A program made the translations under genes and the position numbers. A DNA stretch of 15,614 nucleotides, from assembly GCA_964635875.1 (NCBI GenBank), contig CAZWRK010000101.1, positions 1 to 15,614 of the forward strand, given 5' to 3'. The notes below the pieces were generated by a model. The model saw only the letters and a program-made list of their open reading frames with translations. It made no database searches and was not told the DNA's origin. Below, piece by piece: positions 6,268-13,510 of this stretch. This DNA comes from CAZWRK01 sp964635875. GTDB lineage: Bacteria > Pseudomonadota > Gammaproteobacteria > Burkholderiales > Aquaspirillaceae. Position 1 is the stretch's first letter. The number at the start of each line of letters is the position of its first letter.

Positions 6268-7566
6268 CTAAGACGCATCGCCCCAACGATGCGTCCAAAT
6301 CTGCGGCGCAAGCCGAACCAAGCGCCACATCGCGATGACATTCGCGACCGCCGTCAGCAACAACAGCACCGCAATACTGCCCGTCCACGCCAGAATCAGC
6401 GCACTCGCTGCCGCCGCGAGCACCATATACCAGCCGTTCACAATATTATTTGCAGCAATCGCCTGCGACCGAAACGCTTCAGGGCTAGACACTTGCAGCC
6501 ACGTATACAGCGGCACCGTAAAAAAGCCCCCAGCCAAACCCAAACCCGCCAAATCGACCATCGCCCGCCAATGTTGCGGCGACTGCAAAAAATCCGACAA
6601 CGACAACAACGGCCCATGATGCAAATCTGGCGCGCTCAAATACGTATCCACGCCAAAAATCGTCATTCCAGCCCCGCCAACCAAGACCAGCCCCAAGCGC
6701 AACTGCCCCGCAGAAAGCCGCGCGCACAGCACCGAACCCAAGGCAATCCCAACCGAAAACAAGCCCAAAATCAGCGTATAGACATTAGCATCGCCGCCCA
6801 AATGCAAGCGCGTAAATGTCGGCAACTGCGTCAAATACACCGCACCTAGCAGCCAAAACCACGAAATACCCATAATCGCAGCACGCACATCCGGAATCGC
6901 CTTTGCCGCTTTCAGCAGCGCCCGATTTTCGCGAATCAAATTCCAATGAATCGGCAAGTCAGGGCATTTTGCTGGGGCGGCGGGTAAACAGTGGCTAGCG
7001 ATTAACCCCACCACCGCCACCGCAATCAACCAACCGACCGTCGCATGCGATCCGGTTTGCACCAGCAAGCTCCCGCCAATTTGCCCGATTAAAATCGACA
7101 GAAAAGTGCCCATTTCAATCAGGCCATTGCCACCGACCAACTCCCGCTCGTTCAAATACTGCGGCAGCACCGCATATTTAATCGGCCCAAAAAACGTCGA
7201 GTGCGTTCCCATTAAAAACAAAGCCGCGATTAACGCCCCAACATGGTGGGTATAAAAGCCCCACGCCGCGAGCAGCATAATGACGATTTCCGCCCACTTC
7301 ACGATCTGCGCCACGCGTGCCTTATCGTACTTTTCGGCGACCCGCCCCGCCGTGGCCGAAAACAAGAAAAACGGCAGAATAAACACCCCCGCCGCCAAAT
7401 TCACAATTTGCTCCGGCGGCAAGCCCGCAAACGACAGGCCCGCAAAACTCACCAACACCATAAACGAGGTTTTCAGCAAATTGTCATTCAGCGCCCCGCA
7501 AAACTGGGTGACAAACAGCGGAAAGAATCGACGGGAACCAAAAAAACCAAAGGAATGTACCGGCAT
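6268..7566 (-). CDS. Major facilitator transporter, LplT-like (lysophospholipid transporter type)
   Basis: The protein has 432 residues and about twelve hydrophobic segments, so it is an inner-membrane major facilitator. The N-terminal QFCGALNDNLLK motif, GRVAEKYDKARV, FFGPIKYAVLPQYL, ELVGGNGLIEMGTFLSILIGQIGG and PEAFRSQAIAANNIVNGWYMV match the LplT family. This is also the transporter half of LplT-acyltransferase (Aas-like) fusions. Here the acyltransferase domain is absent. LplT flips lysophospholipids inward for reacylation; transfer of that substrate to this protein is an inference. The start is uncertain. GTG at 7593 overlaps the ccoS stop as GTGA and suggests coupling, ATG at 7572 is possible, and ATG at 7566 gives the usual N-terminus. 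None has a strong Shine-Dalgarno sequence. It is the last gene of the ccoI-ccoS unit and ends at a strong terminator. Confidence 0.8.
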   Translation of the reverse strand: MPVHSFGFFGSRRFFPLFVTQFCGALNDNLLKTSFMVLVSFAGLSFAGLPPEQIVNLAAGVFILPFFLFSATAGRVAEKYDKARVAQIVKWAEIVIMLLAAWGFYTHHVGALIAALFLMGTHSTFFGPIKYAVLPQYLNERELVGGNGLIEMGTFLSILIGQIGGSLLVQTGSHATVGWLIAVAVVGLIASHCLPAAPAKCPDLPIHWNLIRENRALLKAAKAIPDVRAAIMGISWFWLLGAVYLTQLPTFTRLHLGGDANVYTLILGLFSVGIALGSVLCARLSAGQLRLGLVLVGGAGMTIFGVDTYLSAPDLHHGPLLSLSDFLQSPQHWRAMVDLAGLGLAGGFFTVPLYTWLQVSSPEAFRSQAIAANNIVNGWYMVLAAAASALILAWTGSIAVLLLLTAVANVIAMWRLVRLAPQIWTHRWGDAS

Positions 7567-7589
7567 AGCCATCTCATCAAGTGGGCGGG

Positions 7590-7757
7590 TCACGGGCGCT
7601 TTTTCGTTTCTTGAGGCGCGTCATCATCCATCAAGACCTGATGCCCCGGCCCTTCCAGATCGTCAAACTGCCCCGAGCGCGTCGCCCACCAAAACAGCCC
7701 ACCAATCACAAAGGCCAACAAAATACTGACCGGAATCAACAAATATAAGCTTTCCAT
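7590..7757 (-). CDS. ccoS: Small cbb3-type cytochrome oxidase assembly protein CcoS
   Basis: A 55-residue product begins MESLYLLIPVSILLAF. It has one membrane helix at about 4-24 (IPVSILLAFVIGGLFWWA), then the conserved GQFDDLEGPGHQVLMDDD stretch (about 29-46) and a charged tail. The SGQFDDLEGPxxxxLxDD pattern is diagnostic of CcoS (FixS), needed for heme and copper insertion into cbb3 oxidase. It starts 7 bases after the ccoI stop. Its Shine-Dalgarno GAGG overlaps that stop, so the two are translationally linked. The stop codon overlaps a GTG of the following transporter. Sequence and context agree, so the call is strong despite the short length. Confidence 0.93.
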   Translation of the reverse strand: MESLYLLIPVSILLAFVIGGLFWWATRSGQFDDLEGPGHQVLMDDDAPQETKKRP

Positions 7758-7764
7758 TTTTACC

Positions 7765-10188
7765 TCATTTCGTCAGTCGCAAGGCATTGCTCACCACCAG
7801 CAATGAACTCAAAGCCATCCCCAAACTCGCGAGCCACGGCGTAACATGACCGCTCATCGCCAGCGGCAACGCCAGCAAATTGTATCCCGCAGCCCACCAT
7901 AAATTCTGGTGAATGATGGTCAACGTCCGCTGCCCCATCCGAATCGCTGCCGGAATCTGCAACAGCTGCTCATTGACCAACACCATATCCGCCGACAAGC
8001 GTGCCACATCCGTTCCCGAACCCATGGCCAACGAAACATTCGCCCGCGCCAGCACCGGCGCATCATTAATGCCATCGCCGACCATCAAAATACAGCGCCC
8101 TTCGGCTTGCAATTGGCTGACGTAGTCCAGTTTTTGCTCGGGGCTGGCATCGCCACAATGGGCTTGAATCGCGAGCTGCTGCGCGGTCGCCGCAACTGCC
8201 GCTTGACGGTCGCCACTGAGTAAGTGGGTGCGTAAGCCTTGCGCATGTAAGGCTTGCACCAGAGCGGCACTCTCCTCGCGCACGCTGTCGCCCAAGGCAT
8301 ACATCGCCAGCCATTGACCGTCGCAGGCCACGCCAACGCGACTTGCGTTCGCATACCAATCCGCAGGCAATGCGGGACACTCTCCCGCCTGCTCCGCGAC
8401 AAAAGCCGGTCGACCAATCCGCCAGCATTGTCCCTCGGCATCGAAAGCCTCGACCCCGCAGCCGGGCACGTTACGTAAATCGTGCAATCCCAACTGCGCG
8501 CCGGCGCCCAGCTCGGCTAATAGGGCCTTGGCGAGAGGATGTTCAGAGCCTTGCTCCAAAGTGCGAATGGCCGCTTTAACCGGCTCAGCGGCGGCAAAAT
8601 AATGCTGCCCCAAAACGCGCATATCGCCATGCGTTAGGGTGCCGGTTTTGTCGAACACCACGTCGGTGATTTTGGCGAGGCTTTCCAGCGCATGACCACG
8701 CGCGATCAGCACCCCCAACCCCGCTAAACGCCCACTCGCCGCGGTCAGCGCCGCCGGTGTCGCCAAAGACAGGGCGCATGGGCACGAAATGACCAACACC
8801 GCGACCATCACCCACAACGCTCGGTCACTATCGATCCATTGCCATGCGATCAATGTCATCACCGCCGCCACCAGCAACCCCGAAACAAACCATGCGGCAA
8901 AACGATCGGCGATTTCGGCCAAGCGCGGCTTTTCCGACAGAGCACGATCTAACAAGCGCACAATCCCCGCCAGACGGGTATCGGTGCCGGTCCGCTCGAC
9001 TTGTACCGTCAGCGGGCTGCTCGTATTGACCGCCCCCGCAATCACCTGATCGCCAATAGTTTTTTCAACAGGCCGACTTTCGCCGGTCAAAAGCGATTCA
9101 TTCACCGCACTATGACCCGCCACCACGCGCGCATCGGCGGGCAAGGTTTCGCCCGGTTTGACCAAAATCACATCGCCCACAATCAAACTGGCCACCGTCA
9201 CCACTTTCGGGGTGCTCGCGTGCGGCCAGTCGGGCAAGCGCTGAATAAAGGCCGGAATCAGCTTAATCAGGCCTTCTGCGGCCGCGCCCGCTTTACGCCG
9301 CGCCAGCGACTCGAGATAGCGCCCCCCGAGCAGCAAAAACACGAACATCGACACCGAGTCAAAATAAATGCCATGTTCAATTTGGTTGATTAAGGCGTAA
9401 CTACTGGCAATAAACGCGGTCAAAATACCAATACTGACCGGCGTATCCATGCCGACGCGACCGAGTTTCAAATCGCGCCATGTCGCGCGGTAAAACGGCA
9501 GCGCCGAATACAGCACCACCGGCAATGTCAGCAAAAAGCTCGCCCAGTGCAGCAACCACAACGACTGACGGTCGATTTCGCCATCGTTCGCCAAGTACAC
9601 CGGCACCGCGTACATCATCACTTGCATCATCGACAACCCCGCCACCCATAAACGGGTTAATGCGGTTTTGCGTTCTTTTTGGGCAAGTTTTTCTTGGCGC
9701 TCGGCATCGTAGGGATGGGCGCGGTATCCAATCGCGCAAATCGCTTCCAAAATCGCACTGAGTTGAATCACCGAGTTATCCCAGCGCACGCGGGCGCGGT
9801 GGCTGGTGTAATGAATATCGACGGAAATCACCCCCGCCAACTGCTTGATATGCTGTTCATTGAGCCAGACACAGGCGGCGCAGGTGATGCCTTCAAGGAT
9901 CAACGCGGCTTCGCGGACATGCTCGCTTTCGATGTGTACAAAGCTCGCTTGCACCTCCGGCGCATCATAAAGGCGGATTTGCTCCAGCAGTTCCAGCGGC
10001 AAGGCCTCGACCGGTGCGACGCCCTCGGTGCGGTGTTCGTAGTAGTCGCCTAAGCCGCTCTCAATAATGGTTTTAGCCACCGCCTGACAGCCCGCGCAGC
10101 AGGTGCGCTCAGGGCGATTGCGGTAACGAATCGGAAAATCTGCATCAGGAAGAACAGGTAAGCCACAGTGAAAACAAGGTTCGCTCAT
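7765..10188 (-). CDS. ccoI: Copper-transporting P1B-type ATPase CcoI (cbb3 oxidase maturation)
   Basis: The 807-residue inner-membrane pump has an N-terminal cysteine-rich metal-binding region (CFHCG at 5-9, CCAGC at 30-34) typical of the CcoI/FixI group. An HMA domain follows with GITCAAC (100-106), then eight expected membrane helices. Catalytic motifs are all present: LTGES (367-371), the metal-transport motif CPC (469-471), phosphorylation site DKTGTLT (513-519, Asp513), HP near 550-551, and GDGINDAP (704-711). Slow copper export by this subgroup feeds CuB of the cbb3 oxidase rather than giving copper resistance. Immediate linkage to ccoS supports CcoI over a detoxifying CopA. The oxidase subunit genes ccoNOQP and ccoGH are not in the window. 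The start at 10188 has GAGAG about 10 bases upstream. I see no FNR site in the 98-base upstream gap. Confidence 0.95.
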   Translation of the reverse strand: MSEPCFHCGLPVLPDADFPIRYRNRPERTCCAGCQAVAKTIIESGLGDYYEHRTEGVAPVEALPLELLEQIRLYDAPEVQASFVHIESEHVREAALILEGITCAACVWLNEQHIKQLAGVISVDIHYTSHRARVRWDNSVIQLSAILEAICAIGYRAHPYDAERQEKLAQKERKTALTRLWVAGLSMMQVMMYAVPVYLANDGEIDRQSLWLLHWASFLLTLPVVLYSALPFYRATWRDLKLGRVGMDTPVSIGILTAFIASSYALINQIEHGIYFDSVSMFVFLLLGGRYLESLARRKAGAAAEGLIKLIPAFIQRLPDWPHASTPKVVTVASLIVGDVILVKPGETLPADARVVAGHSAVNESLLTGESRPVEKTIGDQVIAGAVNTSSPLTVQVERTGTDTRLAGIVRLLDRALSEKPRLAEIADRFAAWFVSGLLVAAVMTLIAWQWIDSDRALWVMVAVLVISCPCALSLATPAALTAASGRLAGLGVLIARGHALESLAKITDVVFDKTGTLTHGDMRVLGQHYFAAAEPVKAAIRTLEQGSEHPLAKALLAELGAGAQLGLHDLRNVPGCGVEAFDAEGQCWRIGRPAFVAEQAGECPALPADWYANASRVGVACDGQWLAMYALGDSVREESAALVQALHAQGLRTHLLSGDRQAAVAATAQQLAIQAHCGDASPEQKLDYVSQLQAEGRCILMVGDGINDAPVLARANVSLAMGSGTDVARLSADMVLVNEQLLQIPAAIRMGQRTLTIIHQNLWWAAGYNLLALPLAMSGHVTPWLASLGMALSSLLVVSNALRLTK

Positions 10189-10230
10189 ATCGAAAAAACT
10201 CTCGAAAGCGGGACATTAACCCGATAGGCG

Positions 10231-10263
10231 ATGTCGGCGGCGGCACTCGCTACGCGCCGACAT
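10231..10263. repeat. Inverted repeat between rdgC and ccoI
   Basis: ATGTCGGCG (10231-10239) and CGCCGACAT (10255-10263) form a perfect 9-base stem with a 15-base loop. It lies in the 98-base gap downstream of rdgC and upstream of ccoI. No uridine tract follows on either strand. It may be part of the rdgC 3' end, a ccoI leader structure or a protein site; I cannot decide. Confidence 0.5.
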
Positions 10264-10273
10264 GCGGTGAGAG

Positions 10274-10294
10274 AAAAAGCCCAGCGTTAGGCTT
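10274..10294 (-). terminator. Possible weak terminator overlapping the rdgC stop codon
   Basis: On the minus strand AAGCCT (10294-10289) can pair with GGGCTT (10282-10277) across a 6-base loop that holds part of the stop codon. The tail is TTTCTCTC. The stem is short, with one G-T pair. Termination here is plausible but not strong. Confidence 0.35.
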
Positions 10295-11225
10295 CGGAAA
10301 TCTCGGCGGCCGAGCCGTCAAGTGTGATTTCTCCGCCTAAGGCCAGCATTAAGGCATCGCATAAAGCGACAATTTCGTGACCCATGATGTGCAAACTCGC
10401 TTCAAAGAGCGAGGGCATATCGTCGCCCGCCTGAGAGGCTTCTTCTTGCAAAATATCCAAAAACTGCAGGCGCTTAATTTGCAAGGTATCGGTTAACACA
10501 AAACGAATGCGATCTTGCCAAATCAGGCCCAAACGCGTGGCGCGCTTGCCGCTCTCTAAATGGCGACGGATTTCATCTGCGCTTAAATCTTGGCGCACGC
10601 AGCGCACTACCGCGCCATCGGCTTCGGGGGATTTCAATTCACAATCCGCATCCAAAGCAAAACCGGCGGGCGGTTCGTCGAGCAACCATTGCGTCATCGC
10701 GGTTTCTGGGGATAGCGCGGTATGCACCAAACGCGCCGGTAAGGGCGGTACCGCCTCGCGCAGGCTTGAAAGCAGCTCTTCTGCCCGCGCCGCCTGACTG
10801 CTATCCACGACCAACCAACCCGCCGTCGGTGCTAATAAGGCCCGAATATGGCTACGCCGCACAAAAGCCTTGGGTAACAGATCATCGGTGATGCGCGCTT
10901 TGAGTTCGAGCTTCTCTTTGCGGCCCAGCGTACGGTGTTCGGTCGATTCAACTTCGGCGACTTTTTCGTCAGTCAATTCTCGAATCACGCTGGCTGGCAG
11001 GACTTTATCTTCGCGCCGCAGGCTGATGAGGGCTTGCGTTTTTTGCGGAAACACCATGATATCGGGACAATGCGGAGCGGGCGTTGACCAGCCTTGCGCA
11101 AACCAATCAAGCCCGCTGCAAGGGTGAAACGGCCGCCGCGATAAAGCCGCATCTAATGTCGCGAAATCGGGTAGCGCGTGCTCAGACAAGCGAAACAGTG
11201 TGAGGTTTTTGAACCAGAAAGACAT
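10287..11225 (-). CDS. rdgC: Recombination-associated protein RdgC
   Basis: RdgC is a nucleoid-associated, ring-forming double-stranded DNA-binding protein that limits RecA activity; in Neisseria it is linked to pilin antigenic variation. The 312-residue product is close to the usual length. It starts MSFWFKNLTLFRL, with the family stretches RPFHPC near 31-36, REDKVLPASVIRELTDEKV near 75-93, GRKEKLELKARITDDLLPKAF near 100-120 and GWLVVDSSQA near 136-145. The C-terminal part includes LESGKRATRLGLIW. The ATG at 11225 gives the canonical N-terminus. A TAGAAT -10-like element (11258-11253 on the minus strand) lies about 28 bases upstream without a good -35 box. The gene may be separately transcribed or read from the ion-channel gene 64 bases upstream. 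Confidence 0.95.
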   Translation of the reverse strand: MSFWFKNLTLFRLSEHALPDFATLDAALSRRPFHPCSGLDWFAQGWSTPAPHCPDIMVFPQKTQALISLRREDKVLPASVIRELTDEKVAEVESTEHRTLGRKEKLELKARITDDLLPKAFVRRSHIRALLAPTAGWLVVDSSQAARAEELLSSLREAVPPLPARLVHTALSPETAMTQWLLDEPPAGFALDADCELKSPEADGAVVRCVRQDLSADEIRRHLESGKRATRLGLIWQDRIRFVLTDTLQIKRLQFLDILQEEASQAGDDMPSLFEASLHIMGHEIVALCDALMLALGGEITLDGSAAEISEA

Positions 11226-11289
11226 GACGAAGCCATTGCGAAATAAAGCGCGATTCTAACGCAGGGGCAGGCCTCTCGGGCGGGCTTTA

Positions 11290-13014
11290 TCATCCATGCT
11301 CCCGCCAACGCGCGAGCCATTCCCACAATTTTCCGCCCGGCAAGTCTTGCCCAGTCAGGACATAGCTCAAGGTATGCTCGTGGCTAAGTGTCAGCGCCAA
11401 ACGCGAACGCACTCCCGGCCGCGCCACACATAGCCATTCATCCCCCAAGGCCAACGGGACATCCATTGACGGTAAAACATGCTCTTCACCCTGTGCATGC
11501 TTAACGTATAACGCCTTGATTTCGAGGGACTCTTCTCGCGAATACGGATTGCGGAAAACATCTCGTAACCGCACTACAGCATGGCCTTTTGCGAGTAGCG
11601 CACACAGAGCGGGCGTTTCTTGGGGATGAATTTTCACACTCCAAATATCCGGCACGGTCCAATCAAATTGCTCAATAAAGCTTTGCAAGGTTTGGCTCGC
11701 CCACTGCGGATCAGCCTGTTTGACATAGTTTAAAAAAGGCTCCAGCAGCGGCGTGGTTAAAATCGCTTGGCATTCGTGGGCGACGATCTCGCTAGGTACA
11801 ACGGTCACATCCGAATCAAACGCATCAAACAACACCCGATTGGCGTATTCATTCTGACGTAGTACTACAAAAAGATTAGGGTTCAAGGCACGCGCCGTCA
11901 CCGCAATCGATAGATTATCAACATCGTGACTCGTCACGGCGACAATGCCGGTCGCCGATTCAATGCCTGCCGCTAAAAGCGCTTCGCTGCCGGTGCCATC
12001 GCCTTGCACCCATGTATGCGCATCATTGAAGGTCGCTGAGCTGAGCTTATCAATCACGGTGACGGTTTGCGCTTCGCGATCTAAGGCATTGACCATAAAG
12101 CGCCCAAAGCGCCCGTAACCGCACAAAATCCATTTACCTCGCGGTGGGTCACGATGATGAGAAACGGTTGCGCCCGGCAAGCCCGTTAACCAACTAAGCA
12201 GGTGATAGGCATCTGGCGCGTGCAAGGCCAAGCCAAGATATTCCGAAAAGCGCTCAAAGGGATTGATGATATGGCGCGTACCAAACGAGGCCATATTGGC
12301 CGCAGTTTCGTGGCTTTCCGCACGACATAATGCTGTGAGATGCGGGGCTAATAAACGCACACTAATCGCGATCGACAAGTTCGCTGCATCATCATTGGTC
12401 AGCGCCAAGACGCCACGACATAGGCCGTGCTGCAAACCGGCTAAACGCAGCACGCCAGGCTGGCTGGCATCGGCAGTCAACGCCAAAACATCGGTGCGAT
12501 AATGATCCAGCTCTAAACGTGCCGCGCGGGTTTCATCGCCCTCAATAACAACCGCGCGATACCCCAGACGATCAAGGGCTTGGCACACTAATCGTCCTGT
12601 TTCACCATAGCCACACACCACATAAAACGGCTCGTGTAAGCGACGTACTGCGCTGGCAAAACGCTGGGTTCGGATAGCGCGCAAGAAGTTTTGATCTTGC
12701 AGCAGCGTGAATAATGAACCAATGGTGTACGCCCAGCCAATCACAGACAGGTAAATACACACCAGCGCCCATAAGCGCTGCGCCTCAGAAAACGCGTAGG
12801 GAATTTCGCCAAAGCCAATCGTAGTGGCGGTATAGCTAATGAAGTAAAACGCATGGAAAAAACTCATGCGTACAGGCTGCCCGTTTTCATCCACACCGGG
12901 CATTAAAGACATCCCTAAAACCGACACTGCGTAGATTAAAATCAGCGTAATCAGTGGGGTGCGGAGGCGGCGCAGGATCAGGAAAAACGTACTGTGGTAA
13001 GCATCTGGATTCAT
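11290..13014 (-). CDS. Two-transmembrane potassium-channel-like protein with tandem RCK (TrkA-N) domains
   Basis: The 574-residue protein has helix TM1 at about 19-36, then a pore helix and the filter TATTIGFGE (62-70), and TM2 at about 82-105. Two regulator-of-conductance domains follow. RCK1 starts near 131 with the nucleotide-binding loop CGYGETG (134-140) and the acidic end of strand 2 at VIEGD (Glu158). RCK2 starts near 294 with CGYGRFG (298-304) and VIDK (Asp322). The C-terminus (about 455-574) resembles TrkA-C-like ligand domains. This layout is that of RCK-gated potassium channels with both RCK domains in one chain. The filter is TIGFGE rather than the classical TVGYGD, so selectivity for potassium is probable but not certain. 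The RCK sites could bind NAD(H), nucleotides or ions. No clear Shine-Dalgarno sequence precedes the ATG at 13014. It follows the DUF6394 gene by 22 bases. Confidence 0.88.
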   Translation of the reverse strand: MNPDAYHSTFFLILRRLRTPLITLILIYAVSVLGMSLMPGVDENGQPVRMSFFHAFYFISYTATTIGFGEIPYAFSEAQRLWALVCIYLSVIGWAYTIGSLFTLLQDQNFLRAIRTQRFASAVRRLHEPFYVVCGYGETGRLVCQALDRLGYRAVVIEGDETRAARLELDHYRTDVLALTADASQPGVLRLAGLQHGLCRGVLALTNDDAANLSIAISVRLLAPHLTALCRAESHETAANMASFGTRHIINPFERFSEYLGLALHAPDAYHLLSWLTGLPGATVSHHRDPPRGKWILCGYGRFGRFMVNALDREAQTVTVIDKLSSATFNDAHTWVQGDGTGSEALLAAGIESATGIVAVTSHDVDNLSIAVTARALNPNLFVVLRQNEYANRVLFDAFDSDVTVVPSEIVAHECQAILTTPLLEPFLNYVKQADPQWASQTLQSFIEQFDWTVPDIWSVKIHPQETPALCALLAKGHAVVRLRDVFRNPYSREESLEIKALYVKHAQGEEHVLPSMDVPLALGDEWLCVARPGVRSRLALTLSHEHTLSYVLTGQDLPGGKLWEWLARWREHG

Positions 13015-13036
13015 AACATACGGTCAAAAGAGGGAT

Positions 13037-13420
13037 TTAGCGGCGCTGCATAATCGTTTCTGCAATCAGAATCACCACAGACACCACGTTCGCAAACAAA
13101 GCGCCACCACTGAGCGAAACAATTTTCGACATCAACGAAGGCGTCATGCCATCTGGTGCGACATGCGCGGCATAACCCCACACAAATGCAGCGGCAATCA
13201 ATTGCAAATCCGCAACTAGGCTGGTTGATAAGTGAATCGCGCCAATTTGCGTTCGATCGCCAAATTTCAACACGGTCGCAATCAAGCTAATCACAATCGC
13301 CCCAAAGAGCTCGTAAATATCGTGATGCTCAGGGTTGTCTATGGTGCCGACAAAAAATCCAAAATTCAGCGTGGCGGCCAAGACAATAAAAAAACCAAAA
13401 AACACTTTTTCTAAACTCAT
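13037..13420 (-). CDS. DUF6394 family four-helix membrane protein
   Basis: The 127-residue product begins MSLEKVFFGFFIVLAATLNFGFF and has about four membrane helices (near 5-25, 36-53, 60-83 and 100-122). Between the first two is a polar NPEHHDIYE segment, and between helices 2 and 3 is KFGDRTQIGA. These conserved-looking stretches match what I recall as the DUF6394 family of proteobacteria, whose function is unknown. The ATG at 13420 is chosen because AAGG lies about 10 bases upstream. The longer frame to 13444 uses a non-ATG start and runs toward the preceding terminator. The gene sits 22 bases before the RCK channel, so the two are almost certainly co-transcribed. A role as channel partner is inferred from position only. 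Confidence 0.75.
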   Translation of the reverse strand: MSLEKVFFGFFIVLAATLNFGFFVGTIDNPEHHDIYELFGAIVISLIATVLKFGDRTQIGAIHLSTSLVADLQLIAAAFVWGYAAHVAPDGMTPSLMSKIVSLSGGALFANVVSVVILIAETIMQRR

Positions 13421-13450
13421 CAGCACATCCCTTATTTCAAGCAAAATCTC

Positions 13451-13488
13451 AAAAAAAAAGCCGAAAATGTCAGCATTTTTCGGCTTTT
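13451..13488 (-). terminator. Intrinsic terminator after ppx (probably bidirectional)
   Basis: GCCGAAAATG (13460-13469) pairs with CATTTTTCGGC (13474-13484) across a TCAG loop, with one extra T bulged. The minus-strand transcript continues into nine uridines (13459-13451), 27 bases past the ppx stop. TTTT follows on the plus strand. It separates phoU-ppx from the DUF6394-channel pair, whose start is only 30 bases beyond. No promoter is visible in that gap. Confidence 0.85.
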
Positions 13489-13510
13489 GTATCAGTGGTT
13501 ACGACACAGA

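Noticed and set aside
6097..6849. Plus-strand open frame of 250 codons across the fbp end and opposite the MFS gene
   Set aside because: It crosses the terminator, is extremely rich in Arg, Gln, His and Pro, and overlaps two well-supported genes. It is not coding.
7765..10188. Copper-resistance CopA instead of CcoI
   Set aside because: The N-terminal CxxC plus CCxxC region before the HMA domain, and the adjacent ccoS, fit the CcoI/FixI subgroup better than detoxifying CopA.
10189..10286. FNR-type site upstream of ccoI
   Set aside because: Looked for TTGAT-N4-ATCAA and close variants, as expected for cbb3-related genes, and found none.
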